Shown: positions 1 to 10,939, counted from the stretch's first letter. The stretch is 64,000 bases of DNA from Diospyros lotus (GCF_014633365.1 NC_068352.1:33079310-33143309), one strand, 5' to 3'. Numbers and translations are program-made. The notes: generated from the sequence alone by a model not told the origin.

Positions 1-713
1 ACTGACTCTGCCGCTAGAAGCTGACTCCCTTTGCCCATGGCCCACGCTGCCACTATCTGGAATGATGGAAAGCAAATGATGTCTTGACCTGTAGCTGGTG
101 TGCCTGGTGTAGCTGGTTTAGGTCCCTGTGGACAATCCCTCTTCAAATGCCCTAGCTGACCACATCGATAGCACACATCTCAGCGCATATCCCGACACTG
201 TCCCTGATGCCTCTGTCCACACTGCCTGCACGGTGGAAATCCCCCTGAACTCTTGCTAGAGCCTGCGTCCCACTTCCTCTTCTTGCTGTTACCTCCTACT
301 CCCTTCATCATTAACTAATCTAGTCGGTCCTGCTCAACTGCATGAGCTCGCTGGACAGTGGTAGGAAAATCTGGTGCCTTAATGCCGGCCATAGCATGGC
401 GAATCTCAGCTCGCAACCTCCTCTGGAACTTGCTAACTTTACGAGACTCGGGGGTCACCAACTCCGGGGCATAATGTGATAAGGCCACAAACTCTCTCTC
501 ATACTGAGTGACAGTCTTGTTCCCCTGTTGCAATTCAATAAACTCAAATACTTTCTGCTCTCAGACCCAAGCAATTCAATAAACTCAAATACTTTCTGCT
601 CTCGGACCCAAGGAGGAACATAAGTCTCATTGAATGCTGCCACATACTGTGCCCATGTCGGCCCCCTATCACCAAATTGCTGCCTGGTAGTCTCCCACAC
701 CAAACATCATGAT
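1..713 (-). mobile_element. Ty3/gypsy gag fragment, minus strand, broken
   Basis: Read on the minus strand this is the middle and zinc-knuckle part of a chromovirus-type gag. Around 130-240 it has two Cys/His knuckles, of the CxxCxxxHxGxC and CxxCxxxGHxxxxC types, followed by a Pro/Gly stretch. The upstream gag part (315-533 and 455-703) lies in two different frames, so the gene is frameshifted. The same segment recurs in the opposite orientation at 1406-2033, so the two form a large imperfect inverted repeat. The edge near 713 joins directly to an integrase fragment, an order (pol then gag) no intact element has. This is a dead fragment. The family (Tekay/Del-like chromovirus) is an inference from the knuckles and the chromodomain at 2611-2741. 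Confidence 0.8.
530..611. repeat. 41-bp tandem duplication in gag copy
   Basis: Two adjacent copies of a 41-bp unit beginning gcaattcaataaactcaaat differ by about one base. The unit occurs once in the inverted gag copy near 1420-1455, so the duplication is specific to the minus-strand copy. It breaks the gag reading frame. Confidence 0.85.
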
Positions 714-718
714 ACAAA

Positions 719-1375
719 TTATGCTACGCTCTTCTTCATGCCGCTCCACCAATATTGACCTCGCAAGCCTTGATACATTTTCGTCGCTCCAGGATGTATA
801 GTATAGGGAGAACGATGAGCTTCCTCTAGGATCCTCTGCTTGATGTCCCTGTCATTCGGCACACAAATCCGTCCACGGAACAATAGCAAATCGTCGTCCC
901 TCTGACTGTATTCCAATGGTCCAAACCTCTCCATGTCAACCATGATCTCGCCAAGGTCGCTGTCAATCCCGAATCTAATCCTCTAGATCTGAATGGATAC
1001 TCATGTCAGCACAATAGAGGGTAGGATTGTCTAGTGCCACTAAGATGGTAAGGTCACTCATCTGCTCCAGTAAGAACCACTCTTGCACCATCATAGATGC
1101 AACTGATGCTCCACAGTGACTTAAGGCATCTGCTACCACATTAGCTTTACCTGGGTGATAGAGGATTTCACAGTCATAGTCTTTGAGCAGCTCTAACCAA
1201 CGGCGTTGTCTCATATTGAGTTCCTTCTGTGAAAAAAGGTACTTAAGGCTCTTGTGCTCGGTGTATATCTGGACTCTCTCACCATAAAGATAATGCCTCC
1301 AAATCTTCAGAGCAAACACTATAGCCGCTAACTCCAGATCATGGGTAGGATAATTCTCTTCATGCCTCTTCAACT
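719..1375 (-). mobile_element. Ty3/gypsy pol fragment: RNase H to integrase N-terminus
   Basis: Minus-strand translation from 1373 to 975 gives a gypsy RNase [21 protein letters not shown], then [20 protein letters not shown], then [13 protein letters not shown]. From 943 to 719 it gives the integrase N-terminal zinc-binding segment (TIHPGATKMYQGLRGQYWW). A stop-containing gap separates the two. The RT core, the protease and the integrase catalytic core are missing. The fragment sits between inverted gag copies, so it arose by rearrangement or nested insertion, and it is not functional. Confidence 0.85.
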
Positions 1376-1405
1376 ATCTGGATGCATAAGCATTCAACAG
1401 GACTT

Positions 1406-2033
1406 ATGTTCCTCTTGGGTCCGAGAGTAGAAAGTATTTGAGTTTATTGAATTGCAACAGGGGAACAAGACTGTCACTTAGTATGAGACAGAGTTTGTGG
1501 CCTTATCATGCTATGCCCTGGAGTTGGTGACCCCTGAGTCTCGTAAAGTTAGCAAGTTCCAGAGGGGGTTGCTAGCTGAGATTCGCCATGCTATGGCTGG
1601 CATTGAGGCACCAGATTTTCCTACCGCTTGTCCAGCGAGCTCATGCAGTTGAGCGGGATCGACTGGAGACCTGACCAGATCAGTCAGTGATGGAAGGGAG
1701 CAGGAGGCAACAACAAGAAGAGGAAGTGGGACGCAGGCTCTAGCAAGAGTTCGGGGGGATTTCCACCGTGCAGGCAGTGTGGACAGAGGCATCAGGGGAC
1801 AGTGTCGGGATGTGCGCCGAGATGTGTGCTATCGATGTGATCAGTTAGGGCATTTGAGGAGGGATTGTCCACAGGGACCTAGACCAGCTACACCAGGCAC
1901 ACCAGCTACAGGACATCATTTTCTTTCCATCATTCCAGGTAGTGGCAGCGTGGGCCATGGGCAAGGAAGTCAACTTCTAGTGGCAGAGTCGGTATGGTGT
2001 ACAGGCAATCCCGTCAGTTCATGTCAACTCTGA
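1406..2033 (+). mobile_element. Ty3/gypsy gag fragment, plus strand, broken
   Basis: This is the same gag segment as 1-713 in the opposite orientation. Frames change around 1630 and 1790. The second zinc knuckle is readable as CYRCDQLGHLRRDC near 1827-1870, followed by a Pro/Thr-rich tail. Several stops interrupt the upstream part. It faces the chromodomain end, polypurine tract and LTR at 2611-2788 in the same orientation, so it may belong to one internally deleted plus-strand element that lost protease, RT and most of integrase. Confidence 0.8.
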
Positions 2034-2610
2034 TAGTTGAGTAGGATTTGCTCTATTATTTTTACTGTGCCAGGTCATTCCTCGAGTCTCGTGTATGTCG
2101 GCACAGGAGTCTGTATTTATTTATTTATCTTGTGACCGTTGTGTTAGCGGTGTTCCCGTAGTGCATGTATGTATATAGCTTCGCTTTCGTTGTTTTAAGT
2201 CTTGTGTATGCATGCCAGGGTAGTTTCTGTCTTGAGTTCCATTCTTTTTCCCTTCCGTAGGTGCTCCCGTTCGGATAGTTCGGGTGGTTGGGATATCCGG
2301 GCGGGGGTGTTTACATTGTTGGGCCATTGTGATAAAGTGAAATAGAAATAAGAAAATCCCTTTAAGATTGTTGTTGCGAGAGATACTCAGGTGTATGGCC
2401 AGGACTGAAGTTAGTTGTATGTCTAAGTAACTGTTGGGTTTTGCTGTAAGGATAGTGGTTGCTATGAGTACACGCGGTACTAATCATGAACCACATGCCC
2501 TAGGGTCAGTTATTGACCGAGTGAGGAGATGAGACTCCTCTGGGTGCTAGTCAAGTGGTACATCGACAGAAGCATGAGATGGTCTGTTATGCCAGTTAGT
2601 ATTGTGGATC
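2034..2610 (+). other. Unassigned interior of deleted gypsy element
   Basis: There is no long ORF. The segment lies between gag and the chromodomain of the presumed deleted plus-strand element. I could not match it to protease, RT or integrase in any frame, so it is either highly decayed or unrelated filler. Confidence 0.4.
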
Positions 2611-2741
2611 GAAAAGAAAAAGTGCTCTGCAATCATACAATTCCCTATGTAAAGATTCAGTGGCAGTGACATACCCCTGAGGAGGCTACTTGGGAGCTAG
2701 AGGAAGACATGAGGCGACTTCACCCTCAATTATTTGTCTAG
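2611..2741 (+). pseudogene. Integrase C-terminal chromodomain remnant
   Basis: The plus-strand translation contains the chromodomain hallmark with a WELEEDMRRLHPQLF ending and a stop at 2739-2741. One in-frame stop sits in the middle (after IQWQ). This is the last part of a chromovirus pol polyprotein; the chromodomain is known to guide integration to heterochromatin. It ends about 45 bp before the LTR, as expected for a Ty3/gypsy element. Confidence 0.75.
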
Positions 2742-2772
2742 CCAGGTACGAATTTCGGGGATGAAATTCTTT

Positions 2773-2787
2773 TAAGGGGGGAGAATT
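2773..2787 (+). other. Polypurine tract of gypsy element
   Basis: The purine run taaggggggagaatt lies directly before the LTR start TGTAACG at 2788. This is the plus-strand primer site expected immediately upstream of a 3' LTR. Confidence 0.75.
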
Positions 2788-4090
2788 TGTAACGACTCGT
2801 AAATCGTAGTTTAATTTAATTAGTAGTTTAATGTAAAGGGGATATTAATATATGTTGTTAATAATCATAATAATATTAATAAGTATAAGAATAAGAATAA
2901 TTTCATTATCAAATATCATAATAATAAATTATTATATGAGTAAGGAATTGGAGGATGGAGGTGGTGTGAGGTTACAGCATAATAATAAATTATTACGAGT
3001 AAGGAATTGGAGGATGAAGATGGCGTGAAGTTCTGAAGTTGTTCAATTCCATAGAAACCTTGAATAGTTTTTAAAATTAAGTGATGTGCATGTTTAATTG
3101 AAGGAAGCAATTGGCCGAGATGGTTGGCGCGCATTGAGGAATCCAGCAGGTCTAGTGATCAATCCTTTGGGTGCTGCATGCGCTCACTGTTTGTTATTTT
3201 GTTGGAAGTAATTTCCAGCCAATTGAAGCACCAAAACGACGCCGTATTTAGCATATTTAAACAGCCCAATTGAGCAGCAATCGACAGCCACAACAGAATT
3301 AAAGTGGAGAAGCAGAACGCACGCAGCGGGCAGCGGAAAACAGAGGAAGTTGGGATTTTTTTTGAGAAATCTCACTTTTAATTGCAGTCTGAGGATACCA
3401 GGTAATTCTAGAAGCTGAGTAATAAATTCTGTACGGTTGGAATTTCATTTAGAGGCAAATTATGCGATGTTGCAGTTTGTATAATTTTTATCGCTTTAGG
3501 ACAGAACAAGCCCGAAGATATCTTCGTCGAGGCAAGTCCATGAGAGATGAGGTCGTGGTAGAATGTGAGCTGGAGGTCCATGATTGGATTTTGCCAGGAG
3601 TGGTACGGAGAGGTCCTACATGGTGGGAACATGTTATAGGAGTCCGATGGTATATGATAGATATGTAGGTACTGAGATGTGTATTGAAGGTTGGGTAATG
3701 CGGTAGCTTGTGTGTAGTTGTCAGTTAAACTATCTATACATATTCGGACGAGAGATATGCAATGTGATGGGGTGTGAAAGCAAATTGAGGTTCTGAGGAA
3801 TTTGTATTCCTTGGAGGTTTAGGGGCATCACCTTTAAGTCTAATTGAATTTGGATGGATAAATTGGAACATCAATATGAAGTTCCAAGAGAGATCTGTGC
3901 TGAGAATTTATTGAGGGATTATTATGGACTTGTGGACTGGGAGCTTACAGTGGTTTGCTGTTTGGAGATTTGGCATCACTACCTAGATAAGGTATAGGCG
4001 TTTAGTTCTCACAGGTGGAGTGGAGTGCAGGTGACACCGTGATTGGCGTGGCGAAGGACTAAGACTATGAGATTCTATAATAAATAGGGT
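2788..4090 (+). mobile_element. Gypsy 3' LTR, plus orientation (end uncertain)
   Basis: The LTR begins TGTAACGACTCGTAAATCG after the polypurine tract. The first ~750 bp (to about 3540) are matched by an inverted copy at 4105-4959. The segment 3541-4090 has no gene and is probably the R-U5 part of this LTR; I could not fix its terminal CA. It contains an internal imperfect duplication of ~55 bp around 2938-3045. Confidence 0.65.
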
Positions 4091-4104
4091 AAAGCAAAAG
4101 TGGT

Positions 4105-4959
4105 AGGGAACTTGCCTCGACGAAGATACCCTTGGGCTTGTTCTATCCCAAAGCGGTAAAAATTATTCAAACTGCAACATCGCATAATTTGCCAAAATTA
4201 ATAAAATTGGCCTCTAAATGAAATTTCAACCGTACAGAATTTATTACTCAGGTTCTAGAATTACCTGATATCCTCAGACTGCGATTAAAAGTGAGATTTC
4301 TCAAAAAAAATCCCAATTTTCTCTGCTTTCTGCTGCCCGCACGCGCGTTCTGCTGCTCTACTTTAATTCTGCTGTGGCTGCCGATTGCTGCTCAATTGGG
4401 CTGTTTAAATATGCTAATTAGTGGCTTAAAAGCCAGCAAAACATTATAAGACTGTGGGCGCGCCGTGTGGGCAGCAGAAACTGCTGCCTCCCCTTCTCCA
4501 TGCGGCGTTGTTTTGGTGCTTCAGTTGGCTGGAAATTACTTCCAGCAAAATAGCAAACAGTGAGCGCATGCAGCTCCCAAAGGATTGATCACTAGACCTG
4601 TTGGATTTCTTAATGCGCACCAGCCATCTCGGCTAGTTGCTTCCTTCAATTAAACATGCACATAACTTAATTTTAAAAGCTATTCAAGGCTTTTATGGAA
4701 TTGAATAGCTTCAGAATTTCACACCATCTACATCCTCTAATTCCTTACTCATATAATAAATTATTATTATGATGTAACTTCACGCCACCTTCATCTCCAT
4801 CCTTACTCATATAATAATTTATTATTATGATATTTGATAATGAAATTATTCTTATACTTATTATTATGATTATTAACAACATATATTAATATCCCATTTA
4901 CATTAAATTAACACATTAAACTACTAATTAAATTAAACTACGATTTATAGGTCGTTACA
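4105..4959 (-). mobile_element. Inverted second copy of the gypsy LTR (5' part)
   Basis: Reverse-complement identity to 2788-3540 is visible throughout. Shared blocks include the start (TGTAACGAC at 4959 on minus), a run of T before cccaattttctctgc, and the gacgaagata block at 4116. An ~80-bp segment around 4421-4500 is present only in this copy. The U5 side is missing, so it is a truncated LTR. Together with 2788-3540 it could fold into a hairpin of about 750 bp per arm with a ~560-bp loop. Confidence 0.75.
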
Positions 4960-5967
4960 GAATCTATGTGTGTTAACATGTGACCTCGTCAAATAGTTGT
5001 CATCTAGTCTGACGCAAATGAAGAGAGTCAAATTGGTTTTAAGATGGATTGAGATAGGAGCAGGTATGCAAACCTTGTTCAAGTAGACTCGTTAGATAAG
5101 GAAATGTCTTCCTAATATGATAAAAGATAAATGTAATGCTTTCCATGGGGTTTGATACGGAGTCCAGCCAATACATACTGTTTGACATGCAGTCGTAGTC
5201 AGGGAGACGTCAGATGCAATCTATAGGTTGCATGTGCACCCCCAACATTGTTTGCTTATCTAGTCACTTCATTTAGCTTGAAGATTTCTTATCGCCTGTT
5301 CAATAGGGCTCGTTCACCAACTCTGCAGATTGTTTTATTGGTTACATACATATTTTGATCAGTCAGTTTAATGATTACTTATTAACATTCGGACATCATT
5401 TAAAGGAACATGTCGTTCATTTTTTGATAGCCTGAATTTATTACTGAGGTGCTGTCCCAAAACTTCTGTAATTCTTCAATAACTTAACTGTGTGTTATTA
5501 GCAAAAATCAACTGCGAGTTCACAAGGCATGAAGAGACTTTGTATGGCGTGGATTTTCTCCTCCCTTTTTGCCTCTCCAAGTCTTTATTCGTTTAGATGT
5601 GATAAGATATCTGCCATTCTATCGCATAAAAGATTTGTGGGTTCTAAGACATTTAACTTTTAAAAGCAAAATAAGTAAATAATAACAATCCAGTCCATTA
5701 GAGTAAATCACGAATTCCGATGGAAAAAATAATCTGCCACGTCTATTGGTGCAAGTTGCTATTTCTCTGACAACTTACTGGCTTCCACCAACCATGTGTG
5801 GAAACCCCATGTGGTTACTTAGTCATGATAACTTTCTAATATTGATATATTATGTTCTTTTGAAGTCTGAAACGCTAAGATCTGGGGCACCTAAGGGCTG
5901 CTGTTCTCTTTTCACTAAATGCCAGTATTGTTTCTGCTGAGAGAAATTATATGAATTTTCCTTTTAG
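4960..5967. other. No gene seen; probable intron or broken 5' flank of DJ-1
   Basis: Only short ORFs without recognisable domains occur. The segment ends in a polypyrimidine-AG acceptor (ccttttag at 5960-5967) feeding the DJ-1 exon, so at least its right part behaves like an intron. Confidence 0.5.
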
Positions 5968-7208
5968 ATTCTTGTCCCTGTTGCTGATGGAACTGAGGAA
6001 ATGGAAGCCACTATAATCATTGCCGTTCTTCGACGGGCAAAAGCAGATGTCGTGGTGGCTTCTGTGGGGGACAAACTAGATATTTTGGCTTCTCGTAAAG
6101 TGAAATTAGTGGCTGATGTGGCCCTTGTAGAGGCTGCCCAACTTTCATATGACCTTATTGTGTTGCCAGTAAGTTGTATTCAGTTTGTCTCCATCTGCCA
6201 TTGTCATGGAGTCGTTAGCTTAACCATGTTTATCATGTGGCAGGGTGGGCTTGGTGGTGCCCAAACATTTGCTAACTCAGAAAAACTGGTGAGTTTGCTG
6301 AAGAAGCAGAAGGAAGCTAATAGACCTTACGGAGCAATATGTGCCTCTCCTGCTCTAGTCTTGGAGCCTCATGGCTTACTCAAGGTATCTACTGTACCAT
6401 GCCTCTGTGAATCATGCCTACCTGGCAGAAGATTTATAAAACACATGTTCTTTAGGCTGTGAAAAAACAAGCATACCACCCAAGGTGGTAGCTCTGCTAG
6501 TAATGGTTCTCGAATGGAGACTTCAGGTCTCAGGTATAAGTTTGCTGCCTGGCAGTTGTTTGGGTAGTCACTCATCATATGGGCCATGGGCTTAAGGATG
6601 GGGGAGCTGATGATGCTGCCTATAGTGACTTCTGGCAGGAATTTTTCTGGATTGTCTTGAATAGTCAGTGTACTGACCCCTGCCGAGTTAGAGAACAGCT
6701 CACTATGCCCCTTGGTTACTTGGGTTTCCCCTTTTACTAAGCAAAAAAATAAAAAATAAAAAAAGAAGTCCTGGCAAACTTTACAAGCAATGCAACTGCA
6801 GAGCTACCGTCTTCATGAGAAACATTTCATAAATAAGTCACTGATTTTATTCAAGTACAGCAAACATGGCTTGGCAAAGAACAAAAAATTATGAAAATTT
6901 ATTTTCAGGATAATCCTGGTAAACATTTTTTTTGTTTTTCCTGTCATCCAGTTCATGTCTAGCTAGGTTTTAAGGGACCATTTTATGTTTTTGGTCTGCA
7001 GGGTAAGAAGGCCACATCATTCCCGGCCTTGTCCAACAAGCTGTCGGACCAGAGTGCAGCTGAAAACCGTGTGGTGATCGATGGCAATCTCATAACCAGC
7101 CGAGGCCCCGGAACTACCATGGAGTTCGCACTGGCAATTGTGGAGAAGCTATTTGGGCGCACTAAAGCACTAGAGCTTGCAAAGACTATGCTCTTTGTTT
7201 ATCCGTGA
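5968..7208 (+). CDS. DJ-1/PARK7-like protein, C-terminal domain only (5' exons missing)
   Basis: Three exons, 5968-6168, 6244-6384 and 7002-7208, join in frame with GT-AG introns to 182 residues forming one complete DJ-1/PfpI fold. The first strand ILVPVADGTEEMEA carries the conserved Glu. The nucleophile elbow is AICASP (reactive Cys). It ends GPGTTMEFALAIVEKLFGR, then TMLFVYP and a stop. Plant DJ-1A/DJ-1B proteins have two such domains in tandem, and this one resembles the second. The first exon opens at a splice acceptor without a start codon (the first ATG is 6001, inside strand 1). No exon for the first domain or a start is visible upstream, where a retrotransposon lies. The family acts in oxidative-stress and glyoxal detoxification. 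This is either a 3' gene part with a very long intron reaching outside the window, or a truncated gene. Confidence 0.88.
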
Positions 7209-7356
7209 TCCACTACTCCTGGTTCCTTGAGTTGAACTCGCCGTAGAGACTTGTATGAAAAGCTGAGTGTAATACATGTCCCAAGTTTGCGGTCTCGTTG
7301 AGTTATAGACTTATGTACAAATATGCCTAGGACTGGACTATAGAGCTTAGTGTTTC

Positions 7357-7366
7357 AATAAATAAA
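7357..7366 (+). terminator. Polyadenylation signal of the DJ-1 gene
   Basis: Overlapping AATAAA motifs (aataaataaa) lie about 150 bp after the stop codon, a usual distance for a plant near-upstream poly(A) element. Confidence 0.5.
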
Positions 7367-7399
7367 AGGGACTGTTGACTGCATCTTTGTGCTTTTCGA

Positions 7400-8047
7400 A
7401 TATTGCATTCTTGGGGAAGTCTAGCAAAGAAGAAACTTCAATATTATGAATCTACGTCAATAAAATAAAATTTTAAAATATTTTTTATTTTAAAAAATAA
7501 AAATAAAATTTAATCATCAAGATTTTATCCCGTAACATTGCAAGTATAAAGCATTTAGTTTTGCCACTTCATTAAATTTAACCTTTGTCTAAACTTTATC
7601 TTAAAAAAATATAAAAATTAAACTATAACTATCTATTGTCGTTAAATAAATTTTTATTTAATGTATTTTATTTTTTATTTCTACATAAATAACAAAAGAT
7701 ATACTTTTAGTATTAGTCAAAATATTAAATTTAAATATTTTTTTTTTATTTTTTAAATCTTGAATGTGTTTAAAAATATAGGCGAACAATATTTTGAATG
7801 AACTGCATTGAATTGTTGTAGAGGCCACTTTAGTTTTCAAATTTTATAATTTTAATTTAATTTAATCTTTGTATTAAAAGATTAATATAATCAAATCAAT
7901 CAAAATGTTAAAAAATTATTCTTAAACTTTATTACTTTGGTTTTTAAATTTATTTTTATTTTTCAATTTTTTTCAATTATTTGGTCGGATGTATTCAATT
8001 TAAGCAATTTGATGGTTGAATGTCACCCGTATTTAAAAGTACTATTT
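7400..8047. other. AT-rich intergenic stretch
   Basis: The sequence is very AT-rich with A and T runs and no ORF of note. It separates the DJ-1 poly(A) region from the MORF8 promoter. Confidence 0.6.
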
Positions 8048-8067
8048 TATATAAAACCAAGCACGTG
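8048..8067 (+). promoter_or_regulatory. Probable TATA box and G-box of MORF8
   Basis: TATATAAAA at 8048-8056 is followed by CACGTG at 8062-8067, about 470 bp before the MORF8 start. The spacing leaves room for a long 5' UTR, possibly with an intron (atcacag|gtaatt near 8410). Assignment is by position and motif only. Confidence 0.4.
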
Positions 8068-8525
8068 CAACTCGCGTGTTCACGGAAGAAGATGAGTCCC
8101 GGAGATATTTGTGCTTTTTTTTGATGGTAGAAGCTTATTATTTTTTTTTCGAAATATCTGTTTTGGAAAATTCTATCTGCAGCCCACTTTTTTGCTCAGT
8201 ACAGCCACCAAAATAGGATTTCTCTGGATTGCTCAATGCAGCCACCATTTTACTCTCTGCAGCCCACTCTTTTTACAAAATTGCCCTCATCATCTTTTAG
8301 CCCCACGCAGCCATTCATCTTCAAACCCTACCACTCACACCCAAAAACTCTCTGATTAGAAACTCCATCAAATCCAGTCGCCGCGGCGCTTGTAAAAGGC
8401 AACATCACAGGTAATTTCGTACTTGTTTTTTACGTATTTGTTTTACACTTATCAAAACCCTTGCTCTCTCTCGCCGTTTCAAGTTCAGAGCTAGGGTTTT
8501 ACGCACTCGGAGGGACGATTCAGAG

Positions 8526-8942
8526 ATGGCGGCTCGCTTCTTCACCCGCTCTCTCATCACTGCAAAGCACACAATTTCTTCAGCTGTCTCTCGCTCCTAC
8601 ACCTCTCTTTCTCTATCCACTCTGCCGACTTCCGTTTCCAGCGCTTCTATCCTCCGCCTCCGGCCGCTCGTTGCCGTCTCCGCGCATTTCCACCGCCTCT
8701 CTCCTGGGACGGCCACCATCCGAGGTTACGCGACTCGTCAGTCGTCGTCATCCCTCAACGATCCGAACCCTAACTGGTCAAATCGCCCGCCGAAGGAGAC
8801 GATACTTCTTGATGGATGCGATTTCGAGCACTGGCTTATTGTTATGGAGAAGCCCGAGGGCGACCCCACGAGGGACGAGATCATCGATAGTTACATCAAA
8901 ACCCTAGCTACGGTTGTCGGAAGGTTTGAATTTTATTCACTA

Positions 8943-8973
<31 letters not shown>

Positions 8974-10939
8974 TTCTGTAACGTGTTTTCTGGAATTCTT
9001 GTAAGTATTTATTGTGCGTTATGCTTGTTGAGTAGAAGTGGAAAATTTTTAATGTTATGGAATGCCCTATCGCTTCCCTAAGATCTTCTGTTTCATACCA
9101 TCAAGGCACGAGAAACTTGACAAAGCTCTGTTTTTTGGTTGCTAATGCCATATTTTAAACTATGAATGATACAAATTTATGAATGTATATTTTTTAGATG
9201 ATAAAGCCGAAAAACTATGTAGTTGCCTCTGTTGTTTACCTATTCTGTTCTAATGTTTAGGATGTCTCTTCTGAGGTTGCAAGTGACAGGATTGATGAAG
9301 TTTCTTTCAGTTGTTTTTGTTGGATTTATGCTATTGTTTGTGCATATTCTGTATTGCAGTGAGGAGGAAGCAAGGATGAAAATCTATTCAGTCTCAACTA
9401 GGCACTACTTTGCATTTGGAGCCCTTGTGTCAGAAGAGCTTTCATACAAAATCAAAGGTACTGTTTCATAAATTGGAGCCCTAGCTTTTCCTGTTGATAT
9501 GCAATTTCTAAGCATGCCTTTATTAATATAACACAGAATTGCCAAAGGTCCGTTGGGTGCTTCCTGATTCTTACTTGGACGTTAAGAACAAAGATTATGG
9601 AGGTAAGATATTCCTTCTTCGTTAGGAATTTAGGAGGCATGTTGTGATAATGTTGATCAAAAGACACTGCATTGTGCCCAACATATGAAACTAGCCTTTA
9701 AACTAACTCATTGGGTATTGAGGTACAACAAAGAGTTCAATTCTGCTTCTTATAGGAGCAAGAGGCTGTGAAATTATCTGTTGGAGAGGGTGTCTTTGGT
9801 GGGAACTTGTTTTCCTACTTGGTCCTAGGCCATTTATGTTCCTAGGACCAAGTAGGTGTTCCTAGGACCTGAGTAGGTACCGAGGAACTGGTGCTGTTAC
9901 CTTGAAAATTCAACTTGGGCCTCAGAGGTGCTACTCTTGAGGTAAAGAGTAAATGTCATGGGGTCACCCTGAGCAGCCTAGCATCATGGCACTAATCTTA
10001 TTTTTAGTGCTTTCTGTAACCTCTGGCTTCTAGTTTTTTCTTTGTTGAGGCTTTCATATCTTATCAGGTCCAACAGTGTGTTATTTGCTTAATCATTTTA
10101 ATAACAGTTTATCACATGCATGATTATTTGCTATTTGGTATATTGTATCTCCTGTGGCAGGGGAGCCTTTCATTAATGGGCAGGCTGTACCTTATGACCC
10201 CAAGTACCATGAGGAATGGGTGAGAAACAATGCTAGAGCAAATGAAAGAAATAGGCGCAATGACAGACCTCGTAACTTTGATAGATCAAGAAACTTTGAA
10301 AGAAGAAGAGAGAATGTGCAGAACCGAGATTTTCAGATGGCTAACCAAGGCATGCAGAATCCTGGATCCAACATGGGAGGTGCACCACCTGGCAACATGG
10401 GAGGCATGCAGCCAAATAACATGGGGCAAATGCCTCCACCACCTAACATGGGAGGCATGCGGCCCAATAACATGGGAGGAGGACCACCACCCAACATGGG
10501 AGGTGCGCCCAACATGGGGGGAATGCGACCCAATAACATGGGAGGAGGGCTGCCAAACATGGGAGGCATGCCACCCAGCAACATGGGAGGAGGGGCACCG
10601 AACATGGGAGGAATGCCACCCAACAACATGGGAGGAATGCCAGGCAACATGGGAGGAATGCCACCCAACAACATGGGAGGAATGCCAGGCAACATGGGAG
10701 GAATGCCACCAAACAACATGGGAGGAATGCCACCTAACAACTTGGGAGGAATGCCAGGCAATGCACCAAATTTCAGGTATGGGGATGGACCTAACAATGG
10801 AGGCATGCCACAACACAGGGAAATGCCTCGTCCAGGGCAGAACATGGGGTACCAGCCTAGCTATGCTCCAAACTCATCAGGGGGTAACCCGCACCAGACC
10901 CAGGATATGCCTATTCCTCCACCCCCAAAATATCAATAG
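8526..10939 (+). CDS. MORF8: Multiple organellar RNA editing factor 8 (RIP1-like)
   Basis: Four exons, 8526-8923, 9360-9457, 9537-9602 and 10161-10939, give 446 residues. Residues 1-80 are an Arg/Ser-rich organelle transit peptide. The MORF box (about 87-190) contains [20 protein letters not shown], then [12 protein letters not shown], then [20 protein letters not shown] and [20 protein letters not shown]. The C-terminus is a Met/Gly/Pro/Asn-rich repeat (NMGGMPPN units) ending [12 protein letters not shown] proteins bind PPR editing factors and are needed for C-to-U RNA editing. MORF8/RIP1 is dual-targeted to mitochondria and plastids and is the member with a long Gly-rich tail. Splice phases all fit (GGAAG|T, AAAG|AA, GGAG|GG). 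The start ATG follows an in-frame region typical of a 5' UTR with a tagggtttt motif. Confidence 0.95.
8944..8968. repeat. (CT)n microsatellite in MORF8 intron 1
   Basis: A near-perfect run of CT dinucleotides lies just inside intron 1, about 20 bp after the donor site. It could act as a pyrimidine-rich splicing or transcription-pausing element, but no function is shown. Confidence 0.8.
10367..10770 (+). repeat. Coding minisatellite of MORF8 C-terminus
   Basis: Imperfect repeats built on aacatgggaggaatgcca encode NMGGMP(P/G)N units. Between about 10602 and 10720 a 45-bp higher-order unit ([15 protein letters not shown]) recurs almost exactly. The run is long enough that all six frames stay partly open, which creates spurious ORFs on both strands. 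Confidence 0.85.

Noticed and set aside
5746..5940. 64-aa ORF before the DJ-1 exon as a missing DJ-1 exon
   Set aside because: No similarity to the first DJ-1 domain and no suitable donor site in phase.
8461..8907. 148-aa ORF overlapping MORF8 exon 1 in another frame
   Set aside because: Shadow of the real frame, which encodes the transit peptide and MORF box and splices in phase.
10367..10770. Repeats resembling an array with spacers
   Set aside because: They are in-frame coding repeats of a known protein, without unique spacers. CRISPR arrays are not expected in a plant nucleus.
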